DNA of 13,227 nucleotides, from contig LSSL01001197.1 of NCBI GenBank assembly GCA_001953115.1, positions 1 to 13,227 on the forward strand. Direction: 5' to 3'. Of the stretch, positions 1-9,474 are shown one piece after another; the first letter of the stretch is position 1; the number at the start of each line of letters is the position of its first letter. The position numbers were made by a program, and so were the translations under genes. This DNA comes from Smittium mucronatum. Taxonomy: Eukaryota > Kickxellomycota > Harpellomycetes > Harpellales > Legeriomycetaceae. Below the pieces are notes generated by a model. It saw nothing but the letters and a program-made list of their open reading frames with translations, did no database searches and was not told the origin of the DNA.

Positions 1-950
1 GATATTATCATTATTAATATATCCCCAATTTTTGTAATTTAAAAGTTAAAATTATGTTGAAAATTTTACTTACATACTTTTTAATGGGTATTTATTGTGT
101 CTTAAAATAATCTTACTTTAATTTCCCAAATCAAATTTACTTTTTTGGATTCAAACTTCTTTTTTTTTAAATTGATATTACTTTTTATTAGAACATTTTT
201 ACTTTTTACCGAATCATTTTTAGTTTTATTACAATAATGTGTAATTTTTTTGAATTTAATTTTAAATGGTGTATTCGAATTAACTGATCGAAAAAACAAT
301 TTGATCATTTTATAAATTCAATTTTTTGCTGCCTTAATTAATTACCCTCTAAAAATTTATTTCACAACAATATGTGCCTTATGAGAATTTTTTAAAGATT
401 AAAAAAATTTTACATATTTTTTTTTGTATCACGGAAATTTATTGTAGGATAACGTCATTAAAATATAACAAAAAAAATATCAAAAATAGAAAAAAACGTA
501 TAAAAAAGATTGTTATAATAACTAAAATAATTCTTTTTGCGGGGGAAAAATTTCTTACCTACGGGAAATGGTGTTTGAAAATTAAATTAAATTTTTTTGA
601 TTCTGAATTTTTTATTTTTTCCAGGCCTGATTTTGCTCTCAAATATTTCTCTATTTTTAATATTTTAAATTCATTAAATTCTAAAGTATTTTTTTTATTT
701 CACTAGGGTTTATTCCTGAAAACTTTGTCTTTTTTTTTTGATTTTTTAAATGTAAAAAGTTTTATTTCCAACTTCATTTTAATAAAGAAAATGGTTTTTT
801 TTCTTTATTAGATTTTATTTTAGGTAAGATAAAAAAAATATCTCATATGCCTTATGGATTTTTTGGATTTACTTTTTTTTTAAAAACCAAATAAAAAAGT
901 ATAAAATGCTAATAATTTTTTAAGAAAAACGACGGAAAAATTCGGAAAAA
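1..950. other. AT-rich intergenic DNA, no gene seen
   Basis: This stretch is very AT-rich and full of long T and A runs. Two open frames occur, a 110-codon one on the plus strand (374-706) and a 68-codon one on the minus strand (102-308). Both are made almost wholly of Lys, Asn, Ile, Phe and Leu from homopolymer runs, match no family I recognise, and are of a length expected by chance at this composition. The minus-strand frame does hold a donor-like AAA|GTAAGA near 116, but I found no convincing partner exon before the window edge. I see no RNA gene or repeat. Confidence 0.6.
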
Positions 951-1005
951 TCTTCTACCCAACTCCACTCAGCTGCTCTAGCAGCTCGGTACCCATTGGG
1001 TACTG
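951..1005. repeat. GC-rich island with two adjacent palindromes
   Basis: About 55% of these 55 bases are G or C, against roughly a fifth to a third in the flanks. Inside lie two near-perfect dyads two bases apart. The first is AGCTGCT-CT-AGCAGCT at 971-986 (7 bp arms, 2 nt centre). The second is GTACCCA-T-TGGGTAC at 989-1003 (7 bp arms, 1 nt centre). Such paired dyads could be binding sites for dimeric proteins, a folded RNA, or the remnant of a repeat or transposon end. No second copy was noticed in this window. Confidence 0.6.
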
Positions 1006-2785
1006 TTTCAAGTTTTATTATTGGCGTGATGTAAATTTTATTGCTCGGTATTGCAAATGAGAAATCGAAATTCCTTTTAGTTTCTAAACGTTTGAAGACA
1101 TGGTTTTACAACCCCTATCCCCCGTGTATTCATTGGTGGATGGTTTTTTATTTCTGGTGTCTGCAACTGATTCTATATGATTTTCAGTTATAAGGCCAGA
1201 GTTTTTTTTTAGAACTTCTACGGCTACAATTTGCTTTTTATTTTATTTTATTTTGAGTAGGTTTCTGAATCCTGTAGTCCAAATCTTATAGTTCAGATTA
1301 TTTTCCCCATTGAATCAATCTTCTGTATAGTATGCAATCTTATTTTTTGATAAATTTGGACCAGAGGCTCAAAATATTAATTTAAGACAACTTTTAGTTT
1401 AGGGGCGATTTTTATTTTACTGTCTATTTTTTGTTTTTTACGATCTGACTGGAAAATTTCTTTTTATTTTTACACCTCAGGCAGAATTCGATTTTTCTTA
1501 AAGAAAAAATTTCACATTTTTTCACATTTTATATTCCTATTTTTCATCTGTTTTAATAGAGTTAGTTGCATTAATTGGTATTTCGGGATGCTATAATCGG
1601 CTTAGATAATTTTTTTTCAGACTTCTTTGTTTTTTGTTGAAGTTTTGTATGTGATTATTATATCAGAGCCATCTTTTCTCTTCATCTTTCCGGGCTTAAT
1701 TTAAGATTTTCTTATTGCCTACCTCTTTGCAGTCTGATTTTGAATGACCTTTTAACTCTTGGAAATTTTAAAAGAGATAAATAATATGCCAAAAATATTT
1801 ATTTTTCCTTTTTTTTAAAGTGAGAACGAGGGAAGGGTGGAACCAACAATTTTTTCTTCTTACGTTAGGGAAGAGTTGATATCATTAATTTTACATGCAC
1901 TGAAATTCTTTATTTTTCCTTATAGTCCTTATTGATATTTTACTGGATCAACAAGCGTGAGGATGTCAACTTTCCTATAGTTAAGTATGTTGATTATGGT
2001 CGCATCATCTTCGTGTCAAACATTTTTCTAAAATTCTACCATTTTTCCATTTTTTCATTTTAAAATATGTGATTATTCGGAATATTCTAATCACCCTTAT
2101 ATGAATGAAAAATGAGGTATGTAGCTCTACCATTAAATTATTCCTGCATATTGAAATTTATTTCATGAATTATACACGAAATATTTTTAATAACTGATGT
2201 AGTCATAAATCATCAAAAAATTGCGTGCAGTTCATCCCGGTTTTATTTTAAGACTTCATATATCACATTTTTTTAATATTCTATTGATATTCCTCCTGGA
2301 AAAAATATCTTACTGATACTCTATCGTTTTTTGTGTAATTGGGTTTGATATACTTGTAGTTTATCAAAAAAATTATTCTTTTATCCGATATTACTATACG
2401 CATTAGAGTCTTATGATTTAGTTGGGGCTTTAGATGGAATATGATTTTTCTTTTTTTGTTTTCAGCTGGTTTAATGGTGTTCAGGGAGCATTTAATTTGG
2501 TGCAGATAGTCGATTTTAGTGTTTCTGGGCATTTTTTTAGGGGTTTCGTACCTTTATGGAGGTTTTTTGTGGCTTAAAGATGATATTTTCAAACTTAAAA
2601 TCGATTGGGTAGAGTGTTTAGATTAATAGAATTTAGCTTTGATTTAACTCGAAAGAACCTGATGTAAAAATTTGAGTCTCAGGATCACACACCTTTCAAA
2701 ATTAAAACTTTTAGTTTAATTATCTTAAAGTTTGTGTATTTTTCTAGGTTTTGGTAACCTATAATTTTGTATAGTAACTAATAAC
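1006..2785. other. T-rich intergenic DNA with short open frames only
   Basis: No gene can be supported here. The plus strand is rich in T and G with many T runs. Open frames are short. The best minus-strand one (2281-2532) starts with ATG, preceded by a run of As, and runs 83 codons (MPRNTKIDYLHQIKCSLNTI...), basic and without a recognisable domain. On the opposite strand a 47-codon ATG frame (2434-2577) overlaps it, so at most one is real. On the plus strand 924-1034 and 1035-1193 form two consecutive open stretches in one frame, split by a TAA. Their translation includes YPLGTVSSFIIGVM, then NPYPPCIHWWM. They could be a relic of a membrane protein or chance. Confidence 0.5.
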
Positions 2786-2856
2786 GCGCTAGTAGTATAG
2801 CGGTAGAATAGTTGCTTCCCATGCAATTGGCAAGGGTTCGACACCCGGCTGGCGCA
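2786..2856 (+). tRNA. tRNA-Gly (anticodon CCC), weakly folded T stem
   Basis: A cloverleaf can be laid out with a 7-bp acceptor stem (GCGCTAG 2786-2792 with CTGGCGC 2849-2855, one G-U pair), an anticodon arm with 5 bp stem (2811-2815/2823-2827), loop TTCCCAT and anticodon CCC at 2818-2820, T loop TTCGACA (2837-2843) and discriminator A2856. The internal Pol III promoter is present: A box TAGTATAGCGG (2793-2803) and B box GGTTCGACACC (2835-2845). There is no intron, and CCA is not encoded, as usual for eukaryotes. The GCGC...GCGCA ends and TTCCCAT loop are typical of eukaryotic glycine tRNAs. Oddities: the two outer T-stem pairs are A-G mismatches (2832/2848 and 2833/2847) and the D stem has an A-A mismatch, so it may be a diverged copy or a young pseudogene. 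Confidence 0.85.
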
Positions 2857-2858
2857 CA

Positions 2859-2863
2859 TTTTT
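2859..2863 (+). terminator. Pol III T-run terminator of the tRNA gene
   Basis: Five consecutive T residues begin two bases after the discriminator base. This is the standard RNA polymerase III stop signal and supports transcription of the tRNA gene from the plus strand. Confidence 0.75.
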
Positions 2864-3584
2864 AACTTAAACCAATACCCTCGAGGTATAAAGCTGTTAT
2901 AGCGAACGAAGATAATTGGGAGAAAATTTTATAAATTAATTTTTAGAGCTTTTTATTAACTTTAAAATAAATTTCCCGTAAAAAAAAAAAAGATAAGCTC
3001 TATAAGATGACCTCTTAAGCGTTTTTATTCCTTTACAAAAAGTCGTATTGATAGTGATCGTGGTTTAAGTAAGTGTACAGTTTTAAAAGGGTTTATGGAT
3101 TCAAAGATTTGCCCAAATTAGTTTTATTGTCTTTCTATAAATGGATGGAATCACTCGATTTGAGCTTGATTTTTTTAATTCAAAAAAAAAAGTGAAGTGT
3201 CGTTTTATGCTATTTAGCATCCTTGGTTTGTTAAATTTGCAAGAAGTGTTTGATTTTAAGCTTTAAAGTTTTTTTTGGTTATTCTTATAGTTTCAGGCTA
3301 TTAAATTTTCTAAAATATACTGCATCACTACTGTGGAAATACTAAATAAAAATGTGGTTTATAATTTAAACAATGGATTGCAGCTGGTATTTTTTTTCTG
3401 CTTCTTTTTTCCAAAAAACTCAGTAATACATGAACATCAATATTAACCCGAAATAAGAACATTAATCAAAACAATATAATTTTTTTTCAACTAGACTCTT
3501 TAATATGGTTATCATTATATCGTGATTAAGCCATAAAAAATTAACATAGAGGAAAGTAAACAGAAAATAATATACAAAATCCTC
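2864..3584. other. Intergenic DNA between tRNA and ABCC gene
   Basis: AT-rich sequence with short open frames only and no recognisable gene. It lies downstream of both the tRNA gene and the minus-strand transporter gene, so it should hold the 3' flank of each. A short dyad, ATACC/GGTAT around CTCGA, lies just after the tRNA terminator near 2876-2890. Confidence 0.5.
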
Positions 3585-3599
3585 CACACACACACACAC
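3585..3599. repeat. CA dinucleotide microsatellite, (CA)7C
   Basis: A pure CA run of seven and a half units. It lies about 115 bp beyond the stop codon of the minus-strand transporter gene, probably in or just after its 3' untranslated region. Confidence 0.85.
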
Positions 3600-3714
3600 C
3601 CTTCCCATCCAAAAAAATAAGCATTAAAATATAAATGTGTACAATTTTTAGTTTGGCATCGAGTTTTTATCGGATTATTAAGAAAAAAGGAAAAAGATGT
3701 CTAAATTTATGTGA

Positions 3715-6700
3715 TTACAACCCGTTATATAGTGTATAAAAACGACTATCCTTATTCTTTAAAAGTTCAGATGGTGACCCTGATTCGACCACTTTCCCAT
3801 CATCAAAATATAATATTTTGTCGCAGTTAACCACAGTTTCGAGGCGGTGTGCAATTGTGATCACTGTACAGTCTGAAAATTCCTTGTCGATAGTGCTCAA
3901 TATTATAGCTTCAGTAGCCAAGTCTACGGACGCAGTAGCCTCATCCAGGATTAAAACTTTACTCCTTTTTAAAATCACTCTGGCCAAACAAACAAGCTGT
4001 TTTTGACCTGCACTGAAATTGGCCCCATCGTTCAGAACCATCATTTCTAATGATTTGCTGCCAACAACTTCCTTTAAATTCACCAATTCTATAGCCCTCC
4101 ACAGCTCATCATCTGAATATACATCGTTGGGATCAAGGTTGTACCTCAAAGTTCCAGACACTAAAATCGATTCTTGAGGGATAATGGATATGTTTTTTCT
4201 CAAATTCAGCAACTCAATACTTCTTGTATTTACTTCATCAATAAATATCTTCCCTTCTTCTGGCTCGATCAATCTAAAAAGCGATGATGCTAGAGTGCTT
4301 TTTCCTGAACCGGTTCGCCCGACAACACCTATTTTTTCTCCCCCTTTTATTTGAAGAGATACTCCTTTCAGAGCTGGCTCTGTGTTTTTGAAATATCTAA
4401 CCACCAAATTATCCACATTCAAATTGCCAATCTCTGGCCAATCCTCACCAAGTTTGAAGTTTTCAGCCTTAGACTCTAAAAGTTCAGGAGTATCTTCAAA
4501 TTCGCTAGGCAGATTTATGTACTCGTAAACCCGCTCTACTGATATTAGATTAGTTTCAATGCTACAATAGGTTCCAACAGATCTGGAAAGCGCATTTGTG
4601 AATTGTAAAGAATAAACTATTGATAATGCTGCGAGAGATGCATCAATAGTTCCAAATAACTGGATGTAAATTACTCCTAAAAGTGTTGACATCAAAACTA
4701 TCACTGATCCTAGTCCCTCAATTCGCAAAGATTCCCATTGACTTAGTGAATCGTACGTTAGACTAGCAGATAAATACTTATTGAGCTTATCTTGATTCTC
4801 TGCCTCAAATCTATCTTGTTGTTTAAATGATCTAATCGTGCTTATTCCTACAACCGATTCGGTAAAATGCGAATATATCGGTGATAGTAAGATGGAGCTA
4901 ATTCGCTTGAGTTGTCTTGAAGTCTGAAGGTAATATTCTTGGACCATCAAATATGCGATAATGAGTGGAACGGCAAGAATAATAAACACTGGAAATGACA
5001 AACATATCACTAAAATAGAGGACACCGCACTCATTATAGCGGTTGACCAACTTAAAAAGTTTCGTGGCAACATTTGATCGATTATACTTTGATCTGAGCT
5101 AAATCTGTTGATGATACGGCCAATAGGAGTTGTATAAAAAAATGACATTGGAGAGTTTATTATTCCAGATAGCATCATAGAGTGTGTCTTCTTGGCTGAA
5201 TTAATAGCACACACTGCTCTTATCGTAAAAGATAGTAAAGAGGTACTTAGTGCACCCAAGAACCCGAAAAACGCATAAATTGCCAAAAAAACTGCTGGTG
5301 AAATCTTCTTGTGGGGTAAATCGTCGTCATTGCTATCAGCCCAGTATTTCAGAGTAAAATTGGAGAGAATCCCATTAGCCGAAGCCATAAGTAATAAGAA
5401 GGTTGCTAGCGCCACATTTTTAAACCCGCAGGATTTTAAAAATAAAATATATGTGGACCTGCTAACTCTACTTGTCTGAGACTCTTCGACAGTTAACAAC
5501 TTAGACCTCTTTGACGAAGTTGGGGCTTGCAAATTTTTTTCTATTAATACTTTTTTGGAACTTTTCTGTTCATTAGTTTCCATGCCAAAACATTCACTAG
5601 TATTCGAAGAAAATATATCACCAGAGTTCAGGAAATTCATTTCCCTCAAAATAGAGTCGATTTGTATAGAGTGTTTGCCGTTAGCTGCTATTTTCCCATT
5701 TTTCATAATAAGGATTCGATCGAAATCTGAAATATATTGCATTGAATGAGTAACTACTATCCTAGTAGATCCTTTCATAATACCATTTGGTCCTATTACT
5801 TTTTGGAAAATTCTTTTCCCAACTGTAACATCAAGAGCGCTTAAAGTGTCGTCAAGCAAAATGATGTCTGGCCTTGAGTATACTGCGCGGGCTAGTGAGA
5901 CTCTAGCCTTTTGACCCCCTGAGAGTGTAACTCCCCTCTCGCCTATTTCAGTAAAATCACCTGCAGGCATAAATGATATGTCAAGCTGAAGCTCACATGC
6001 CTCAACAACTAAATCATAAAAATCTTTGTCAAATGCATTTCCAAAAACGATATTTTCTCTCAATGTAGCATTCATTATCCAGGGAGTTTGAGGAGAATAA
6101 GCGATCGAACCATTAATAATAGCTTTTCCTGATTCTTTGTTCATTTCTCCAACTATAGCACTAATAAAGGAGGATTTCCCTGACCCTATGGACCCAACGA
6201 TCCCTACACATTCATTTTTTCCTAGCCTTATATTTACATCAAGTTTAAACTCTGTTTCATTGTCCCAAAAAAATTTGGCGTGTTCCATTATAATTGAATA
6301 TTCTTGATTGGGATTGTGAGCTAAGCTACTATTAAAGTCGGATGATTGCTTGTATGTTGCGTTTTCCAAGAGACCTGTTGCTTCAGTAGAAATTTGACTC
6401 GAAGAGTTATTATTTGATGGATCGGGATTCACATTGCGATTTTCGTATATCACCGCATCCTTATCAAACTCCGGCTCATTAAAAAAACTTTCCAATCTTT
6501 CGACGGAATATAAAATCTCAATGACGCTGGATAAAATCATGGGAGCTCTAGTTAGTGAAAATCTCAAATTGTTCAACAGGGAAAGAGTCACAAATATGAG
6601 TTGAGTATTAAGGGGACCACGGCTTTCGTTATCAAAAAATGCATAAATGGCAAGGGTACTTAATGATACTAGGTTTGGAGTGATACTTAAAACGAAAAAT

Positions 6701-8529
6701 ACTATTGAGCCAAGATAGCCGTATTCTCTTAATGCCGGTAACTCCATATTGTTTCTAACATTAGATATTTTATCCAGCATAGGTATCTCCCAAGAAAATA
6801 GTTTTACTAATTTAATATTCGCAATTAGCTCAGCGATAAATTTAATTCTAGAGTCTTTAGACTTGATCACTTTTTTGTTTGAGTTCCTAGCTTTTCGAGA
6901 CAAAGAAATATTTAGAGGGATACTGATTGCCATGACCACAAATCCCCCTACGGCTGATACCCCTATTGTTCTGTACAGTAAGTAAAGAGATAGAATGATT
7001 TGGAATGGAGTAGACCATAATAAATGGAAAATATCAAAAAGAGAAGACACCCCAGAAGCATCGGAACTCATATGATTAGTTATTTTGCCTACAGAACTTT
7101 TCAGGAAATAGTCTGATCTCAAAGATAATGTTTTAGCATAAACAGCTGGAATTAATGTGGCTTTGACAGAAATTATTGTTAGATTTGTGGAGTTTTTATA
7201 GTGCTGGTTGAGCAAAAGTATTAGTAATGATGCAGAAAACATAGAAAGAGAGATGATGTAACCAAATTTGATTGGCAAAGGGTTGGGAGTCGAATAGCTA
7301 TTCAAAAATTTAATCATAAGTCCCAAGATCAAAGGTTGAATCGATGATAGAATATCTCTGAAAAATTTAAAAATGGCAGTAGATAAAACCGGTTTCCAGT
7401 GAGTAAACACTATGTTTTTAAGTAGTGATCTAGAAAAAAAATTTTAAAAAATTTAAAAAATGGATAATTTTGTTAAATTAAAGATTATTAATAGCGAGAG
7501 GCAATAAATAAATAAGAAATAGAATTTAAAAATACTTTTTCTTTATGCTGGAATCCCTCCAATATTCTAGAAATGATTGAGCTTGAGATTGGGGCTTAAT
7601 ATATTTTGGGGGAATAATCAAGCACTTGTCGTCCAATTTTGAGGTTTTTCCAAATTTTACAAGAGGATTCATGAAGCTAAACAAGACATAAGAAATGAAA
7701 GGTATATCAGAGTAAGAGAGTTGGGATTCAGATGAAAAATTTAGAGGAATTTGAGGGTCCCGAGATTTCATAGATACTATAATGCACGATAATAGCCCAA
7801 AGAAGTATGCAGATATCGAAGAGTAATAAAGAATAGTGTTCGAAATGTTTAAAAAATATTTAGATTTATCTAAAAAAGGACTGGTTCCAGTGATTGTAAG
7901 CAGCATTATTAGAGTTGCAGAATAAAATAAAACGGAAAAAGATGAATTCTGAGGTGTTTTTGAGAGAATAGTTATTCTGTTAAGAATGAAGATGGAACAT
8001 GTAGCGGATATTGCATTGGACATCAAAAATATGGGAGGAATAGTGTCATAATTTAAAAGGGTGACAAGGTTGATTAGGGAGAGAGACAAGATGAGAATAA
8101 ACGAAAATATCTATTAAAGAAAGTTGGATTATTTTCGGCTCTGAGGCGTTTTAAAATTAAAAACTGGTAGTATACCTTGTAAGAGACAATCAATAAAGAG
8201 TTTGGGAAGGATTCATTTTCATTTACATGTCGTCTGTTTTTCAATAGATTTGAGAATGAGGCCATCAACAGAACCAAGAAAGATAACGGAATCACTATTC
8301 TAAAATAGGAATAAAATGATATTTAAATTTTTTGAAAAGGACATTAGAAGGTATTGGAAAGAATTGAAGGATAATACCCAAAGCAGAAACAGGGAGTCAG
8401 AGTGTTTCCGTGAACTTCAGACCAAGGGCCCTAAAATTGGAAAAAGTTAAATATATGTATGTATGTACTAAAAATATTTATATAGCTTACCCAGCCTTCT
8501 GGATTTGGGCATTCCAGTAAATAGCTCAT
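3715..8529 (-). CDS. ABCC-family (MRP1/Ycf1-type) ABC transporter, five exons
   Basis: ATP-driven exporter of the C family, which typically carries glutathione conjugates and other organic anions across vacuolar or plasma membranes. Exons in order of reading: 8529-8491, 8430-8378, 8299-8176, 8110-7536 and 7429-3715. Joined, they give 1501 residues plus TAA, the family's usual size. TMD0 has five predicted helices (about 32-50, 65-90, 97-119, 130-147, 162-184), and the L0 linker carries SDIPFISYVLFSFMNP (206-221). TMD1 spans about 285-565. NBD1 has Walker A GSIGSGKS (676-683), Q711, LSGGQ (766-770), Walker B ending D790 followed by D791, and H825. TMD2 spans about 935-1215. NBD2 has GRTGSGKS (1301-1308), Q1349, FSAGQ (1402-1406), D1426-E1427 and H1458. 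Asp in NBD1 and Glu in NBD2 after Walker B is the normal ABCC asymmetry. The start MSYLLECPNPEGW has TAA just before the ATG, so it cannot extend upstream. The gene looks intact. The family is certain; the exact substrate and membrane are inferred. Confidence 0.95.
7430..7535 (-). other. Intron 4 of the ABCC gene (106 bp)
   Basis: Donor AAAAA|GTATTT, acceptor TTTTTTTCTAG|A with a strong pyrimidine tract, phase 2. The split codon becomes AAA (Lys264) and the join reads SSIKK-K-SLLKNIVFTHWKP, the expected passage from the L0 linker into TMD1. A stop lies two codons past the donor, so splicing is needed for a full protein. This is the longest of the four introns and the last; the remaining 3.7 kb is one exon. 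Confidence 0.9.
8111..8175 (-). other. Intron 3 of the ABCC gene (65 bp)
   Basis: Donor TACAAG|GTATAC is close to the ideal splice donor; acceptor TTTCTTTAATAG|ATA; phase 0. The join SYK-IFSFILIL continues a hydrophobic helix. If it is retained, reading shifts into a frame that stops about 31 codons past the donor. In the exon's own frame a TAG sits exactly at the acceptor, so the reading frame cannot run through without splicing. Confidence 0.85.
8300..8377 (-). other. Intron 2 of the ABCC gene (78 bp)
   Basis: Donor TTTGG|GTATTA, acceptor CCTATTTTAG|A, phase 2. The split codon becomes GGA (Gly31), and the join reads LTPCFCFG-IVIPLSFLVLL, leading straight into the first TMD0 helix. A good branch-site candidate, TTCTAATG, lies inside. 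Without splicing the frame meets a stop nine codons later. Confidence 0.85.
8431..8490 (-). other. Intron 1 of the ABCC gene (60 bp)
   Basis: Donor TGG|GTAAGC, acceptor CCAATTTTAG|GGC, phase 0. Splicing joins ...CPNPEGW to GPWSEVHG..., recreating a motif found near the N-terminus of fungal ABCC proteins. The intron holds a short TACA/CATA-type repeat (ATGTATGTATGT on the plus strand) and a TTTAAC that could serve as branch site. Confidence 0.88.
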
Positions 8530-8574
8530 TTATCTGAATTGGTATGAAATAAAATTAGTTGTTCTCAGCTCGTC

Positions 8575-8582
8575 AATTTATA
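8575..8582 (-). promoter_or_regulatory. TATA-like box (TATAAATT) of the ABCC gene
   Basis: On the minus strand TATAAATT begins 53 bp before the ATG at 8529. Seven bases further upstream is a GC-rich patch containing GCGCGC (8589-8594), unusual in this AT-rich flank and a possible activator site. The position suits a core promoter with a very short leader. A CAG at the end of CCAATTCAG, four bases before the ATG, could also be a splice acceptor for a leader intron, which would move the true promoter upstream. Confidence 0.4.
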
Positions 8583-9157
8583 CACTCAGCGCGCCAAGGA
8601 TATTTTTTTTAAAAATATTATCGATGCTGTCATATTTAAATTTCAATAAAACGCATATTAAATTGATCGCAGTAATTACAATACTGATCTGTATGAAGTT
8701 TCTATTTTGGGATCTAAACATTCTCTAATAGGCTTGCTATTACGTTTTAAAACAAATAGGCAGGATAATAAAACATTCTGATACCTCAGCCTAGCTATGG
8801 GAAATTCCAAATTGGATCAAAGGAAAACTGAGATATCTTTTTTTTTTAGTCTTTAGCATTTATATTCCAGGTGCTCATCTCGCTGCGACTTGCACAATCA
8901 GAAGCTTATTTGACAATGAAAACTGCGTATCCAGCAAAAAATATTTTTTTCTCTGGTAGTTTAAAGCAGAGTAATATTTCCTTAGTATCTCACGATTATA
9001 TTACAGGCTGTAACAGAGTAATGCGGTAACACAGCATGTATAATATTTTCTGCCAATAATCACTTTAATTACCTTTTTAACTCGGGGTATCGACTTGATT
9101 GAATGCCGGATAGAGAATTTCAAAATACGGATATGGATCTAATTTCTAAATATATAA
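8583..9157. other. Upstream flank of the ABCC gene, no gene seen
   Basis: A 47-codon ATG frame on the minus strand (8721-8578, MFRSQNRNFIQISIVITAIN...) ends inside the TATA-like box and could act as an upstream open frame only if transcription starts further out. A plus-strand open stretch at 8850-9029 follows an acceptor-like TATATTCCAG and encodes about 60 codons (for example YPAKNIFFSGSLKQSN) without ATG near its start. Neither resembles a known family, and both are within chance length. Confidence 0.45.
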
Positions 9158-9474
9158 ATGGCCAATAGACTGACGAAAAGTGAATTTGTACTCTACATAC
9201 CGATATTTTATAAGCCCCATATGGTCAATATTTCAATGAATGGTTTCTGAAGGTAGCAAAATTGCCAATAGAATATGATGGAGAAACATAATTAGAAAAA
9301 TATATTTATTGGGCTTTGGAGCGATTTTTGACAAATTAATTAAATGTTCTTTTGGGCACAAACAAATATTTGAACAATGGTGAATGGGCTATTGGATTCT
9401 GTCAGTTGCAAAACTAGTTATTTTTTATACCCTTTGGCCATTTAAAAACAAAGAGGCTAAAATCTTGCACCTAA
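9158..9474 (+). pseudogene. Possible decayed GST-fold (FAXC-like) gene fragment
   Basis: One frame from 9217 reads, between three in-frame stops, as pieces that resemble successive blocks of FAXC-type GST-fold proteins. PYGQYFNEWFLKVAKLP resembles the SPxCxKxExxLxxAxxP block. IEYDGET resembles IEYNGE. LEKYIYWALERF resembles the helix with a YW pair. LLGTNKYL resembles the LLGDKxY motif. Just upstream in another frame, ATG at 9158 starts MANRLTKSEFVLYIPIF, which could be the first beta strand, so a frameshift near 9215 is implied. The blocks are in the family's order but much too close together, so internal deletions would be needed. The comparison is from memory of the family; stop density is not far from chance, so this is a hypothesis. 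Confidence 0.3.

Noticed and set aside
102..308. 68-codon minus-strand ATG frame with a GTAAGA donor-like end
   Set aside because: Lys/Asn-rich low-complexity sequence, and no matching acceptor exon could be found before the window edge.
374..706. 110-codon plus-strand open frame
   Set aside because: Almost entirely Lys, Asn, Ile and Phe from A and T runs, with no domain. Such a frame is expected in DNA this AT-rich.
3818..7410. Plus-strand open frames of 62-78 codons inside the transporter (3818-4006, 5555-5749, 6749-6985)
   Set aside because: They are antisense shadows of the minus-strand ABCC coding sequence and have no features of their own.
7410..7410. GTG at 7410 as the start of the transporter
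   Set aside because: The frame continues upstream to a clear splice acceptor at 7430-7431, and the spliced upstream exons supply the missing TMD0 and L0 regions. Nuclear genes also rarely start at GTG.
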